Assembly: GCF_017355405.1 (NCBI RefSeq)
Contig: NZ_CP061179.1
Span: 1-64,000, forward strand
Direction of reading: 5' to 3'
DNA length: 64,000 nt
Source: Roseomonas haemaphysalidis
GTDB lineage: Bacteria > Pseudomonadota > Alphaproteobacteria > Acetobacterales > Acetobacteraceae
This document shows, piece by piece, positions 51,720 to 61,178 of the stretch (position 1 is its first letter; every line of letters begins with the position of its first letter). The notes beneath the pieces were generated by a model. It was not told where the DNA came from and did no database searches. It worked only from the letters and a program-made list of their open reading frames with translations. A program made the position numbers and the translations under genes.

Positions 51720-52888
51720 GCGAGCGCGTCGCCCGCGTCGAGGTCTTCTCGCTCACCGTGCCGCGCGACACGCCCTATCTCGGCGCGCTGCGCGAGGGCG
51801 AGACGGTGAACGAGCGCGGCTACCTGGTGCGGCGGGGCAACCGCACCGTCTATCCCACCGTCGACCGCAGCGTGCTGGTGCGGATCGAGAGCGCCTCCGG
51901 CGCCGTCGGCTGGGGCGAGACCTATGGCATCGTCGCTCCCGGCGCCACCATGGCGATCATCGACGACCTGCTGGCGCCCTTCGTGGTGGGGCGCGACCCG
52001 CACGACGTTTCGGTCATCCACGACGACCTTTACGACCTGATGCGGGTGCGCGGCTACACGGGCGGTTTCTACCTCGATGCCCTGGCGGCCGTCGACATCG
52101 CGCTGTGGGACCTGGCAGGGCGCATCAGCAACCTGCCCGTGGTGAAGCTGCTGGGCGGCCAGCGGCATGCGCGCATCCCGGCCTATATCTCCGGCCTGCC
52201 GAAGCCGACGCTGCCCGAGCGGGCGGCGATGGCGGCGGAGTGGCAGGCGCGCGGCTTCGACCGCTTCAAATTCGCCGCGCCCGTGGCCGATGATGGCGTG
52301 GTGGCCGAGATCGCGGCGCTGCGGCAGGCACTCGGCCCGCAGGCCGGAATTGCCTGCGACATGCATTGGGCGCACAGCGCCGAGCAGGCGATCGCGCTGA
52401 TCCACGCCATGCAGCCGCACGGCCTGTGGTTCGCCGAGGCGCCGGTGCGGCCGGAGGACATTGACGGATTGGCCCGCGTCGCCGCCCAGGTTTCCACCAC
52501 GGTCGCGGCCGGCGAGGAATGGCGGACGGTGTTTGATGTGGTGCCGCGCGTCGCACGGCGCGCCTGCGGCATCATACAGCCCGAGATGGGCCATACCGGC
52601 ATTACCGAATTCATGCGGATGGGGCACTACGCCACGGCGCACCATCTGCGCATCATGCCGCATGCCACCATTGGCGTAGGCATCTTCATGGCCGCGAGCT
52701 TACAGGCCAGTGCCGCATTGGCGGCGGTGGAGTACCACGAGTACCAGCATTCGGTTTTCGAGCCGAACAGGCGGCTGGTGGAGGGCGATATGGATTGCCG
52801 AAGTGGAGTTTACACGCTGCCATCCGGGCCAGGGCTCGGCGTCACACCTTCGGCTGAGACACTAGCGCTGCTGCAGCCGATACGCTGA
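51716..52888 (+). CDS. enolase-superfamily sugar-acid dehydratase (mandelate racemase group)
   Basis: 390 residues. The capping domain leads to the barrel with FDRFKFAAPVADDG (catalytic Lys region). IACDMHWAHS, WFAEAPVRPED and IIQPEMGHTGITEF hold the three metal-ligand acids, and RIMPHATIGVGIF the His base. The arrangement is that of acid-sugar dehydratases of the mandelate-racemase subgroup. Its ATG overlaps the aldolase stop. GC content falls in the last about 150 bp. The exact acid sugar is unknown. Confidence 0.85.
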   Translation: MSERVARVEVFSLTVPRDTPYLGALREGETVNERGYLVRRGNRTVYPTVDRSVLVRIESASGAVGWGETYGIVAPGATMAIIDDLLAPFVVGRDPHDVSVIHDDLYDLMRVRGYTGGFYLDALAAVDIALWDLAGRISNLPVVKLLGGQRHARIPAYISGLPKPTLPERAAMAAEWQARGFDRFKFAAPVADDGVVAEIAALRQALGPQAGIACDMHWAHSAEQAIALIHAMQPHGLWFAEAPVRPEDIDGLARVAAQVSTTVAAGEEWRTVFDVVPRVARRACGIIQPEMGHTGITEFMRMGHYATAHHLRIMPHATIGVGIFMAASLQASAALAAVEYHEYQHSVFEPNRRLVEGDMDCRSGVYTLPSGPGLGVTPSAETLALLQPIR

Positions 52889-53151
52889 AGCGCGGCTGCT
52901 CCGCCTGGTTCAACGGCATATGGCAACCGAAGGGCAGGATGGCGAAGGCGGCGGGGCACTAATGCAGCCTGATAATCTCGTCCTCGCTGGTGGCGTAGCC
53001 TCGCTATTCAAGTCGCCAAGGCGACTGGATGGCGTGTAACCCGATCGAGCGCTGGAGGGCCTGTTACCTGGACGAGTGCAGTGCTTCCGCGTCGGCGACG
53101 TGCAGGACGCCACGCCGGTGTGCAGTCCTTCGACCTGCCCCTGACCACCCG

Positions 53152-53361
53152 CTAGCCGAAGTTAAGGTCCTCGTCTGGGGGTTCAACGCTTTCGATGGCT
53201 TCATCGAGCTTGTCCCGGCGAGGCAGACTGGCGTGGCAGGAACGGCAAACGCCGGCTGGGTTGAACAAGGGCTCGCGGTAGATCCGCTCATAGGTCAGGT
53301 GGTGGGCCTGTTCGGATGGGGCTTTGCCACAGGCTGTGCAGACAGGATCACGGCGCAGCAC
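53152..53361 (-). pseudogene. HNH-endonuclease-like protein, N-terminus interrupted
   Basis: A 69-residue frame from GTG 53361 with VCTACGKAPSEQAHHLTYERIYREPLFN and CRSCHASLPRRD, i.e. the two CxxC pairs and AHH of a small HNH domain. The same frame continues upstream as YHAYLQTKTWRARSRKVLRRDP, typical of this family, but without a start codon and right after TAG and TAA stops. The N-terminus seems lost, although a non-standard start is possible. Confidence 0.5.
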
Positions 53362-53550
53362 CTTGCGGCTCCTTGCGCGCCAGGTCTTGGTCTGCAGGTA
53401 GGCATGGTACTACGCTTATTGCGCCGCCTTCTTATCCAAGCCAGCCATGTACTAACATTTTGCCAGGACCACTCAATGGGGGCTGGTCACAGTGTCTTTC
53501 TGGGCACGCTAGGATGCCCAAACACTTCACCCGAGCATTATCAAACGGGC

Positions 53551-54009
53551 CTAAGCCGGAATCCGCCCTTCTGGAGTATATTTGTCGATTGCGTTAGGCA
53601 GTTCTTTGATGAGGCGAGAGATGATCTCCTCACGGGATAGACCGATCTGTTTCGATAGTGTGTCCAGCATATCGGAACCAATCGCGCCTTCAATGTGCTG
53701 CGGAGCGACATCACGGTTGGGGCCTTGAGCTACCCATGAATCCGCAGTCTCCCCATGCCCAGCTTCGCGGAAACGTTCCACTAAGTTCCGCAGGCCATCC
53801 GTCAGCACCGCAGCAATGCTGCCGTCCTTGTGAACTTCGCCAGGCTCTCTCTCGCGTCCCTGTGTTGCTGGAAAACTCCCTGTACCAGGAGTGGCAGCAG
53901 CACCACTGGTGAATCCTCCAAGTAATTCCGTAAGCTTGTCACGGTTCTGATATCCGGCAACCGCCAGCACACCCAGCAGAGCCGTTAGGGATGGAACGCC
54001 GCGATTCAT
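53551..54009 (-). CDS. YidB-like (DUF937) protein
   Basis: 152 residues from ATG 54009 (GGAG upstream). VPSLTALLGVLAVAGYQNRDKLTELLGG at the N-terminus, a Gly/Ala linker, then DGLRNLVERFREAGHGETADSWVAQGPNRDVAPQHIEGAIGSDML and GLSREEIISRLIKELPNAID are characteristic of the YidB family of small helical proteins of unknown function. The C-terminal half is a compact helical bundle. It appears monocistronic. Confidence 0.85.
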   Translation of the reverse strand: MNRGVPSLTALLGVLAVAGYQNRDKLTELLGGFTSGAAATPGTGSFPATQGREREPGEVHKDGSIAAVLTDGLRNLVERFREAGHGETADSWVAQGPNRDVAPQHIEGAIGSDMLDTLSKQIGLSREEIISRLIKELPNAIDKYTPEGRIPA

Positions 54010-54711
54010 GTGATGTCTCCGGAAACGTTCAAAGAAAGCACGCGCTAGCTCAGTAAGTTTCACTGCGGCTATTTTCACTTTCTCTTGTTTTTTGTATGTC
54101 TGGACGTTCACGGGGCCAGCTCTGAATGCGGCCGTCTATGTACCAAATCATCATGTCTTCCCACGTGAACTCAGTGGTCCTCGATAGCTCTCTGCGGGCG
54201 ACGCGAGGTTTGTCTGCTGCGCCGAACCCGAGGTCGGACACCCGGTGAGCCGCTTTAGATAACTGAGGCTTAAAGGCTGTGATGGCGCTTCGGCTGGGTG
54301 ATGATCAGTCTACAGCGCATCGGTGCAGGCCAGCCTTAAACTTCCGAAGACAAATCGGCCCTGGTTGCACGCTACCTCCCATCGATCCCCATGCACGCTG
54401 GAAACCTCATTGCAACTCACAGCAATTGTTCAGCTGACGCTTCGGTAGGGTGCGGTGCGCAGGTTGTCAGACCTCACGTTGCCGCTTCGGTAACTTTAAT
54501 TGCGAGGCTTTAGCCGATGCATCATGGCATGTCGGCTTCGTGCCGTTGATTGAGGAGAATGCCTCAGCGTGGGGATCACACCTATATCCAGGCGCAGCCA
54601 TCACGTTTTGTTCAAGATCTTTACGTTTTCAGACATTTGGGGGAACTATAAGAGCAACTTCTGGTTGGGTATATATCCAAAATGGCGTCTCAATAACCAG
54701 GATAATGTGTT
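54010..54711. other. 700-bp region with no supportable gene
   Basis: A 63-residue minus-strand frame (54241-54050, containing TTEFTWEDMMIWYIDGRIQS) is the only candidate and may be a fragment of an unknown gene. The rest, 54242-54711, is moderately AT-rich. It holds a repeated CGCTTCGG(T/C) motif at about 54288, 54438 and 54484, but no recognisable RNA. Confidence 0.3.
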
Positions 54712-55113
54712 TTGCTGGACAATACATCGACCGCCGTTGGCAAGGAAATCCGTCATCAGCGCCGCGTAGCTGGGCTCACCTTGAAGGAGGTGGCAGCCCG
54801 CATTGGTGTCACGGGCGTCCAGCTGCATCGCTACGAAACCGGCACCACGGGTATCACCACAAGCCGCCTGGTGGCGATTGCCCAAGCACTGGGTATTCGT
54901 GCTGATGTCCTGTTGAATGCGGCGACACAGTCTGGGCAGGGCGTCCACGGCGCAAACCGCGCTGTAGGTCCGGTGAGCGACCTGACCATGCTGCTGGAAG
55001 TATTTATGACGATCCGCGACCCTAGCCATCGCGACGCTCTGATGTCCGTGGCGAGGATGATGTCGGCCTCGGCTCTGCCTCATGCCACATGCGGGGCCGA
55101 AGGCGTTGCCTGA
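54712..55113 (+). CDS. XRE-family helix-turn-helix regulator
   Basis: 133 residues from TTG 54712, the first possible start after an in-frame stop. The helix-turn-helix is IRHQRRVAGLTLKEVAARIGVTGVQLHRYETGTTGITTSRLVAIAQALGI. The C-terminal half (LTMLLEVFMTIRDPSHRDALMSVARMM) resembles the helical tail of alphaproteobacterial XRE proteins. It is probably a local or plasmid regulator. It precedes the two-component operon by 77 bp, but a link is not evident. Confidence 0.75.
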   Translation: MLDNTSTAVGKEIRHQRRVAGLTLKEVAARIGVTGVQLHRYETGTTGITTSRLVAIAQALGIRADVLLNAATQSGQGVHGANRAVGPVSDLTMLLEVFMTIRDPSHRDALMSVARMMSASALPHATCGAEGVA

Positions 55114-55190
55114 AGCGACCGTTGCATCTAATCCGGCAGCAGCGAACCGGGTTACTATGGCATCCCTTGTCCAACGGGAGGCGGGCGACC

Positions 55191-55874
55191 ATGCGCGTGC
55201 TGATCATCGAGGACGACGCGGCCACCGCCGACTACCTTGCTAAGGGGCTGCAGGAGGTCGGCCATGTCGTCGAGGTGGCGCGCACCGGTCGCGATGGGCT
55301 GTTCCTGGCGCTGAACGAGAGCTTCGACGCGCTGATCACTGACCGCATGCTGCCCGGCCCCGACGGCATCTCCATCCTGCGCGCGTTGCGTACCTCAGGC
55401 GACCGGACGCCGGTGCTGGTCATCACCGCGCGTGGCGAGCTCGAGGCGCGGGTGGAGGGGCTGGACGCCGGTGCCGATGACTATCTCGTCAAGCCCTTCG
55501 CCTTCAGCGAACTGCGCGCGCGGCTCGACGCCATGACCCGCCGCGCCGCCCAGGCCGATACCGGGGAGGCGGCAGTGCTGCGCGTCGCAGACCTGGAAAT
55601 GAACCTGCTGCGCCGCACGGTGCGCCGCGGCGGCGCGGCGATCGAGCTGCTGCCGACCGAGTTCCGGCTACTGGAATACATGATGCGCCACCCTGGCGAG
55701 GTGCTGACGCGCACCATGCTGCTGGAACGGGTATGGGACTTCAACTTCGACCCCACCACCAACGTGGTGGATGTCCATGTGAGTCGACTACGCCGCAAGC
55801 TGGACACCGGTGGGCCGCCGCTGATCCGCACCCTGCGCGGCGCCGGCTACGTGCTGGGGGGCGGCGCGGCGTGA
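55191..55874 (+). CDS. OmpR/PhoB-family response regulator
   Basis: 227 residues from ATG 55191 behind GGGAGG. The receiver has acidic pair E7/D8/D9, phospho-acceptor D51 (ALITDRMLPGPDG), Thr in LVITARGE and Lys in LVKPFAFSEL. A C-terminal winged helix follows (LLPTEFRLLEYMMRHPGEVLTRTMLLERVW, VDVHVSRLRRKLD, IRTLRGAGYVL). Its stop overlaps the kinase ATG (TGATG). It probably controls the downstream protease gene and itself. Confidence 0.92.
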   Translation: MRVLIIEDDAATADYLAKGLQEVGHVVEVARTGRDGLFLALNESFDALITDRMLPGPDGISILRALRTSGDRTPVLVITARGELEARVEGLDAGADDYLVKPFAFSELRARLDAMTRRAAQADTGEAAVLRVADLEMNLLRRTVRRGGAAIELLPTEFRLLEYMMRHPGEVLTRTMLLERVWDFNFDPTTNVVDVHVSRLRRKLDTGGPPLIRTLRGAGYVLGGGAA

Positions 55875-57202
55875 TGCCCCGCAGCTTCGCGCTGCGGGTG
55901 GCGGGGCTGCTGGCGGCGTTGGTGCTGCTGGTGTGCGGGGCCGGCTTCGGCTGGGGCTACTGGCGGGCCTCGGCGGCGCTGGGCGCACAGCTCGACGCCG
56001 CCATCGCGATCGATACCGAAGGCTATCTGGAAGATTTCCAGACCCTTGGCCCGCAGCGCTTCGCCATCGCGGTGGGGGAATTGTCGCGGCGGCGTGGCGC
56101 GCTGATGCTGCTCCGCACCGCCGATGGTACCGCCGTCGCCGGCCGGCTGGATGGCGCGCCCGCCGGCCTGCGCGGCTTCGCCACCATCCGCGCGCCGGAC
56201 GGGCGGGACCTGCGGGTGCTGGGCGCGCTGCTGCCCGGCGGGATGCAGCTCAGTGTTGGCGCCGACCTTGCCCCGGTGCGGCGCGGGGCCGCGGCGCTGG
56301 TGGGGGCGCTGCCGGTGGCAGGCCTGCTGGCGGCGCTGGCAGCGCTGCTGATCGGCTTCATCGTGGCGCGGCGGCTGGAGCGGCGACTGCGGCTGGTGTC
56401 CGAGGCCGGGCAGGCGGTGATGGGTGGCGACCTGTCGCGCCGCCTGCCGCTAGCCGGGCGCGGCGACGAATTCGACCGGCTGGCCGCCACCATGAATGCC
56501 GTGCTGGCGCGGATCGAGACATTGGTGGAGGGGCTGCGCGTCACCACCGACAACGTCGCGCACGACCTGCGCAGCCCGCTGTTCCGCCTGCGCCAGCAGC
56601 TTGAAGCCGCGGTGGCCCGCCCGCGCGCGCCCGAGGCGGATGCGGAAACGCTGGAGCGCAGCCTGGATGAGCTGGACGGCGTGCTGGCCACCTTCTCCGC
56701 CCTGCTGCGGATCGGCCGCGCCGAGGCCGGCGTTCCGGAGGGGGCGATGATCCCGGTCGATCTGTCCACCCTGGCGGCACAGGTGGCGGAACTCTACGAC
56801 GCCGTGGCGGAGGAGGCCGGGCAGGCCATCGAGGCCACCATCCAGCCGGCTCAACATGTGACCGGCGATGCGGCGCTGCTGCGCCAGGCGGTGGCCAACC
56901 TGGTGGAAAACGCGCTGGCCCATGGCGGCCCCGGCGTGCGGGTGATGGTTTCCGTGCAGGCTACCCCGCGCGGTCCGCTGCTGGCTGTGCGCGATACCGG
57001 CCCCGGCATCCCGGAGGCCGAGCACGGCCGGGTGCTGCAACGTTTCTATCGCCTGGACCGCAGCCGCACCACGCCGGGCAACGGGCTGGGTCTGGCGCTG
57101 GTCGCCGCTACGGCGCGGCTGCATGGTGCGGCGCTGCGGCTGGCGGATGCGGCGCCGGGCCTCCGCGTGGAACTGGCCTTCCCGCCATCTGCCAGCGCCT
57201 GA
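55874..57202 (+). CDS. membrane sensor histidine kinase
   Basis: 442 residues. Membrane helices at about 7-30 and 150-175 enclose a periplasmic sensor of roughly 120 residues. A HAMP domain (RRLERRLRLVSEAGQAVMGGDLSRRLP) follows, then the HisKA box NVAHDLRSPLFRLRQQLE, N box NLVENALAHGG, and G boxes RDTGPGIP and GNGLGLALVAA. It partners the overlapping response regulator. The adjacency of a DegP protease points to an envelope-stress sensor, by analogy with CpxA. Confidence 0.9.
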   Translation: MPRSFALRVAGLLAALVLLVCGAGFGWGYWRASAALGAQLDAAIAIDTEGYLEDFQTLGPQRFAIAVGELSRRRGALMLLRTADGTAVAGRLDGAPAGLRGFATIRAPDGRDLRVLGALLPGGMQLSVGADLAPVRRGAAALVGALPVAGLLAALAALLIGFIVARRLERRLRLVSEAGQAVMGGDLSRRLPLAGRGDEFDRLAATMNAVLARIETLVEGLRVTTDNVAHDLRSPLFRLRQQLEAAVARPRAPEADAETLERSLDELDGVLATFSALLRIGRAEAGVPEGAMIPVDLSTLAAQVAELYDAVAEEAGQAIEATIQPAQHVTGDAALLRQAVANLVENALAHGGPGVRVMVSVQATPRGPLLAVRDTGPGIPEAEHGRVLQRFYRLDRSRTTPGNGLGLALVAATARLHGAALRLADAAPGLRVELAFPPSASA

Positions 57203-57322
57203 CCGGCAGTCCGGAGTTTTCTGACAGGATCGACATCTTCGCGCGGCCCCCGCCTCCATGATGCGAGGCTGATAAAGGGCCATCGGCGCGAGCCGCCCTG
57301 CTCCCCTTCCAGGAGATGTCCC

Positions 57323-58813
57323 ATGTTCAACCCCAAGTCCCGCCGCAACGCCGCCTTTGCCGCCCTGCTGCTGGCCGGCACCGCGCTGGGTGGCCTCGGC
57401 GCCACGCTGGTGCCCGCCGCCGCGCAGAACCAGACCACCGCCGCCGCCCCCATCATGCCGCAGGCCGGCCCCGCCTTGCCGGGCTTCGCGGACATGGTGG
57501 CCCGTGTACGCCCCGCCGTCGTCACCATCACCAGCACCGAGCGCGTGCAGGCCGAGCAGGCCAGCTCTCCCTTCCCCGAGGGTTCGGAGCAGGACCGCAC
57601 TTTCCGCCAGTTCTTCGGCGGCCGGCAGCAGCAGCAGGAGGCGCCGCGCGCCGCCAAGGCGCTCGGCTCCGGCTTCCTGGTCGATGCCGAGGGGCATGTC
57701 GTGACCAACAACCACGTCGTGGAAGGCGCCACCAAGGTGGTGGTGACGCTGGAGGACGGCCGCGAACTGGATGCCCGCGTCGTCGGCCGCGACCCGCGCA
57801 CCGACGTGGCGGTGCTGAAGGTGGACGCCGGCAAGCCGCTGCCCTTCCTGGCGCTGGGCGATTCCGACAAGGCACGGCCCGGCGACTGGGTGGTGGCCGT
57901 GGGCAACCCCTTCGGCCTGGGCGGCACCGTCACCGCCGGTATTCTGTCGGCGCGCGGCCGCGACATCGGCGCCGGTCCCTATGACGACTTCCTGCAGGTG
58001 GACGCGCCGATCAACCGCGGCAACTCTGGCGGCCCGCTGTTCGGGCTGGACGGCACCGTGCTCGGCGTCAACACCGCCATCTTCAGCCCGAGCGGCGGCT
58101 CGGTCGGCATCGGCTTCGCCATCCCCTCCAATGTCGTCAAGCAGGTGGTGGCCGAGTTGGAAGCCCACGGCCACATGGAGCGTGGCTACATCGGCTTGGT
58201 GTCGCAGCCGGTGACACCGGAGATGGCCGCCGCGCTGAACCTGTCGCAGCAGAAGGGTGCGCTGGTGGCAGAGCTGGAGCCGGGCGCGCCGGCGGCCAAG
58301 GCCGGTCTGAAGCCGGGGGATGTCATTACGGCGGTGAACGGTGATGCGGTCAGCGACCCACGTGGTCTGGCCCGCCAGGTAGCGGCGCTCCGCCCCGGCA
58401 CGGAGGCGACGCTCGCCGTGCGGCGTGACGGCGGGGAGCAATCCCTGCGGCTGACCACCGCCACCCTGCCGGACAAGGCCGCCGAGGCCGCGCCGCAGTC
58501 CACCGCCAAGGAGCAAGGCCGCCTCGGTCTGGCGCTGGCGCCGATCAATCCCGCCGCGCGGGAAAGCCTCGGCCTGGCCGGAGACGTGCAGGGTGCCGTG
58601 ATCGCCGCCGTGCGGCCGGGCAGCCCGGCTAGTGAGGCGGGGTTGAAGGCGGGCGACGTGGTGCAGAGCGTCGGCAACCGTGCCGTCACCTCGCCGCAGG
58701 AGGCGGTGCAGGCGATCCAGTCGCAGGGCGGCACGGGGGATACGCACCGCGCAGTGGCCCTGCGCATCCTGCGCGACGGCCACAGCCTGTTCGTCGCCGT
58801 GCCGACCGCCTGA
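57323..58813 (+). CDS. degP: Do-family periplasmic serine endoprotease (DegP/HtrA)
   Basis: 496 residues. A signal peptide lies at 1-34. The trypsin-like catalytic triad is H131 (NNHVVEG), D161 (RTDVAVLKV) and S235 (NRGNSGGPLFG). Two PDZ domains follow at about 285-375 and 400-490 (GDVVQSVGNRAVTSPQEAVQ). The enzyme degrades or refolds misfolded envelope proteins. A Gln-rich loop (QQQQQE near residue 104) corresponds to the LA loop. It starts 120 bp after the kinase gene and is followed by a strong hairpin. Confidence 0.92.
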   Translation: MFNPKSRRNAAFAALLLAGTALGGLGATLVPAAAQNQTTAAAPIMPQAGPALPGFADMVARVRPAVVTITSTERVQAEQASSPFPEGSEQDRTFRQFFGGRQQQQEAPRAAKALGSGFLVDAEGHVVTNNHVVEGATKVVVTLEDGRELDARVVGRDPRTDVAVLKVDAGKPLPFLALGDSDKARPGDWVVAVGNPFGLGGTVTAGILSARGRDIGAGPYDDFLQVDAPINRGNSGGPLFGLDGTVLGVNTAIFSPSGGSVGIGFAIPSNVVKQVVAELEAHGHMERGYIGLVSQPVTPEMAAALNLSQQKGALVAELEPGAPAAKAGLKPGDVITAVNGDAVSDPRGLARQVAALRPGTEATLAVRRDGGEQSLRLTTATLPDKAAEAAPQSTAKEQGRLGLALAPINPAARESLGLAGDVQGAVIAAVRPGSPASEAGLKAGDVVQSVGNRAVTSPQEAVQAIQSQGGTGDTHRAVALRILRDGHSLFVAVPTA

Positions 58814-58837
58814 CCCCCAAGGCACCCGACGCAACGT

Positions 58838-58870
58838 CCGGACGGCCGTGGCAGGACCACGGCCGTCCGG
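58838..58870 (+). terminator. 14-bp perfect hairpin after degP
   Basis: CCGGACGGCCGTGG (58838-58851) and its exact complement (58857-58870) flank a 5-nt loop, CAGGA, 25 bp after the degP stop. The stem is very stable, but only GCGTTATG follows, so it is a T-poor terminator or an mRNA-stabilising structure. Confidence 0.6.
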
Positions 58871-59122
58871 CGGCGTTATGAAACAGATCACCGCCGGCGA
58901 CGCACTAGGTGCTGTACGGGCTCATACTGAAACCTGAAGAATCAAGCAGCACCCAATATCGAGCAGTCCCACTTGGGACCGTGCTGGCGGCACTTACGTG
59001 AGGGTGTGATGACCCACGCGCCCAAGTCGTCGTTGCTGCTGATTCAGGATACTGCTCGTTCCATACGACCTTCTTGTGCTGCTCTTGGAACATCTTGAAG
59101 TTATGCTCATCAGGTCCGGACG

Positions 59123-59242
59123 CTTAGCTTCAGCTAGAATGACATCGGGGGTGGAGCTTGTTTCCACTGTGGCCAGTCAGCACAGCAATCGGAAGTTCGC
59201 TTGGCGACGGACCCCTGTCCTCAAAAACCAGGGTCTTTGCTC
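59123..59242. repeat. dispersed structured repeat, copy C
   Basis: About 118 bp, roughly 70% matching copy A at 45641-45755 by eye. It contains TTAGCTTCAGCTAG at the start and the exact 19-mer GCACAGCAATCGGAAGTTC. It ends in a hairpin-forming GACCCCTG...CCAGGGTC followed by TTTG. It lies in the 540-bp gene-free gap between degP and the amidohydrolase. Confidence 0.55.
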
Positions 59243-59352
59243 CTTCGCGCAAGTTGGTGATGCCCTGCCAGACTACTCCGGTCGCCCAAGTGCTCCCGTT
59301 GAATGCAGCGAGCAGCTTGGCCCGTGCTGCCGAAGGCGCAGGCCAAAGCTGC

Positions 59353-60348
59353 TCAGCTTTTTAGAAAGCCGTACAGCGCTGTTGGGTTGTCGACGAGCAC
59401 TCGCTTACGCGCTGCCTCGTCCGGCACCCATTCGGTCAGCAGGTCGAACAGCGCAGCATCGTCGGGCTTCTCGGCCGGCTCCGTGACATGCGGCCAGTCA
59501 CTTCCCCACACGCAGCGTTCCGGAGCACCCGTTGCATAACCCTGCGCGACAGGAACTGTATCGGACCAGCGGCCGGCCGGCCCCACCCTGGTGTCCATGT
59601 AGGCGCCGGACAGCTTCACCCAAGCCTTGCCGCGGTCCAGTAGCCGGCGAACCGTCTTGTAGCCGACGTGCTCCACCCCCTGGTCCATCGGGATGCGGCC
59701 CAGATGATCAAAGACGATCGGCGCCGGCAGGCGCAAGAACAGCGCCTCGTGGTCGGCGATCTGGTCGCCCAGCATGTGGACCTGGGTGTGCCAGCCCAGG
59801 GCCTGTACGCGGGCTGACAACGGCTCCAGCATGTCGACGGTCGTCACTCCGGCTTGCACAAGGTTGAAGCGGATGCCGCGCACCCCCGCCTCATGCATCT
59901 CGCGCAGTTGCGCATCCGTCACGCTGGTATCGACGACCGCGACCATGCGCGCCCGCTCCGGACCCAACTCGCGCATAGCCTGCAGGTGGAGGCGGTTATC
60001 CGTGCCGTAGGTGGAGGGCGTGACCAGCACGGAGCGCTGGGTGCCAAGCCGACGCGCCAGCGCGCGGTAGTCCTCCGGCGAGGCGTCCGGCGGACGCAGC
60101 TGGGTGCGTGGATCGGCCGGGAAGCGGGCGTCATAGATGTGGTGATGGCAATCGGTGGCCAGCGGCGGCGCAGGCGTGCGCGGGGGCTCCGTGCCGGCGG
60201 AGAATTTCACTGGTCCCACAGCGCCCCGCACTATGGTAGATGCCGCCGTGGCGGGCTGGGCGTTGGCAGCAATGCTCAGCGCCGCAGACCCCACGGCCGC
60301 CCATCCAGCACTGGTCAGCAGAGCACGGCGAGACTGTGTCGGGTTCAT
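59353..60348 (-). CDS. exported amidohydrolase-2 family hydrolase
   Basis: 331 residues from ATG 60348 (GGAGA upstream). A Tat-like leader (SRRALLTSAGWAAVGSAALSIAANA) precedes an amidohydrolase-related barrel. ATDCHHHIYDARFPAD carries the first metal His pair, VRGIRFNLVQAG, HTQVHMLGDQI, VFDHLGRIPMDQG and the GSDWPHV Asp follow. The group includes 2-pyrone-4,6-dicarboxylate lactonase-type enzymes and decarboxylases. A periplasmic lactone- or amide-hydrolysing role is likely; substrate unknown. Confidence 0.85.
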   Translation of the reverse strand: MNPTQSRRALLTSAGWAAVGSAALSIAANAQPATAASTIVRGAVGPVKFSAGTEPPRTPAPPLATDCHHHIYDARFPADPRTQLRPPDASPEDYRALARRLGTQRSVLVTPSTYGTDNRLHLQAMRELGPERARMVAVVDTSVTDAQLREMHEAGVRGIRFNLVQAGVTTVDMLEPLSARVQALGWHTQVHMLGDQIADHEALFLRLPAPIVFDHLGRIPMDQGVEHVGYKTVRRLLDRGKAWVKLSGAYMDTRVGPAGRWSDTVPVAQGYATGAPERCVWGSDWPHVTEPAEKPDDAALFDLLTEWVPDEAARKRVLVDNPTALYGFLKS

Positions 60349-60472
60349 GCGTTCTCTCCCATCGCGCCTGTTTTGGCCGGCGCTTTGAAGAGCATGACGG
60401 GTGTCTGCGCCAAGGTCGACAGCCTTCGGCGGCGGGTGGCTTGCTGTCAGAATATTGGCGGTCGGAACAAGT

Positions 60473-60866
60473 TCATCTCGATGATGCAGTTCCGAGCCAT
60501 GCCGCGAATGCCGCATCGTTGAGGTGCCCCTGTACTAGTGACACCATCTGCTCCACGACTCCAGACGCTTCAATTGACACTTGGATGCTGTTCAATTTGA
60601 GGAACAGCACGCAGCAGGACTAGGCAGTGCGTTTGTTGGCGTCGTGGAAGGCGTGGTTGCGGGCCATGCCGTGGGCATAAGCAGCTGCCAGGTCGTAGAG
60701 GTCCACGTCCCCTGGACCGGCATAGGCCAACTTGTTCAGCGGTCGCCCCCGGCGCACTCTCCAGCAGGCCTGGGTCCTTGATCCCTTGTGCTCCGCCTTA
60801 CTCGCGCAGGGCCCAGTCGTGTAGATAGGCCACGGCGTTGGCTTCCAGAAACTTCGACTCGATCAA
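60473..60866 (-). pseudogene. Doc/Fic-type toxin, disrupted
   Basis: The decayed Doc toxin reads LIESKFLEANAVAYLHDWALRE, then a TAA, GGAQGIKDPGLLESA, a frameshift, RPLNKLAYAGPGDVDLYDLAAAYA and the Fic motif HAFHDANKRTA. A TAG follows, then the C-terminus VLFLKLNSIQVSIEASGVV and NDAAFAAWLG. Doc phosphorylates elongation factor Tu. Two stops and a frameshift make this copy inactive. It overlaps the AbrB-type antitoxin remnant, as in intact modules. Confidence 0.75.
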
Positions 60867-61064
60867 CGCTTGGCCAGTTCCTGCAGCGCATCTGCCTGCT
60901 CGCGTAACACCTCACGCGCCAGCTACAGCTTCCGCTTCACGCCATCAGCGAGTTCGACCAGCGTTAGATCCTGACCGACTTCGAAGCCCATGCGGACCCG
61001 TGTTTCGGCTCGGGAAGGCGATGCCGACCAAGTTACCCTGCTTGCGCACCGTCACCACGCTCAT
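60863..61064 (-). pseudogene. AbrB/MazE-type antitoxin, disrupted
   Basis: Starts MSVVTVRKQGNLVGIAFPSR, then a frameshift leads to RVRMGFEVGQDLTLVELADG, VKRKL, a TAG and LAREVLREQADALQELAKR. This is the SpoVT/AbrB-fold antidote usually paired with Doc. The downstream toxin start overlaps its stop. Both partners are decayed. Confidence 0.65.
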
Positions 61065-61178
61065 GGCATGTCCTGTCATACACAATGCGTGACATAGCCT
61101 AGATCGCCATGCCGCTGACATCGAGCACTTGTATGCCTGCTACCGGCTTAGCCCACGCCCTGGTCGGAGACCGAGCTT

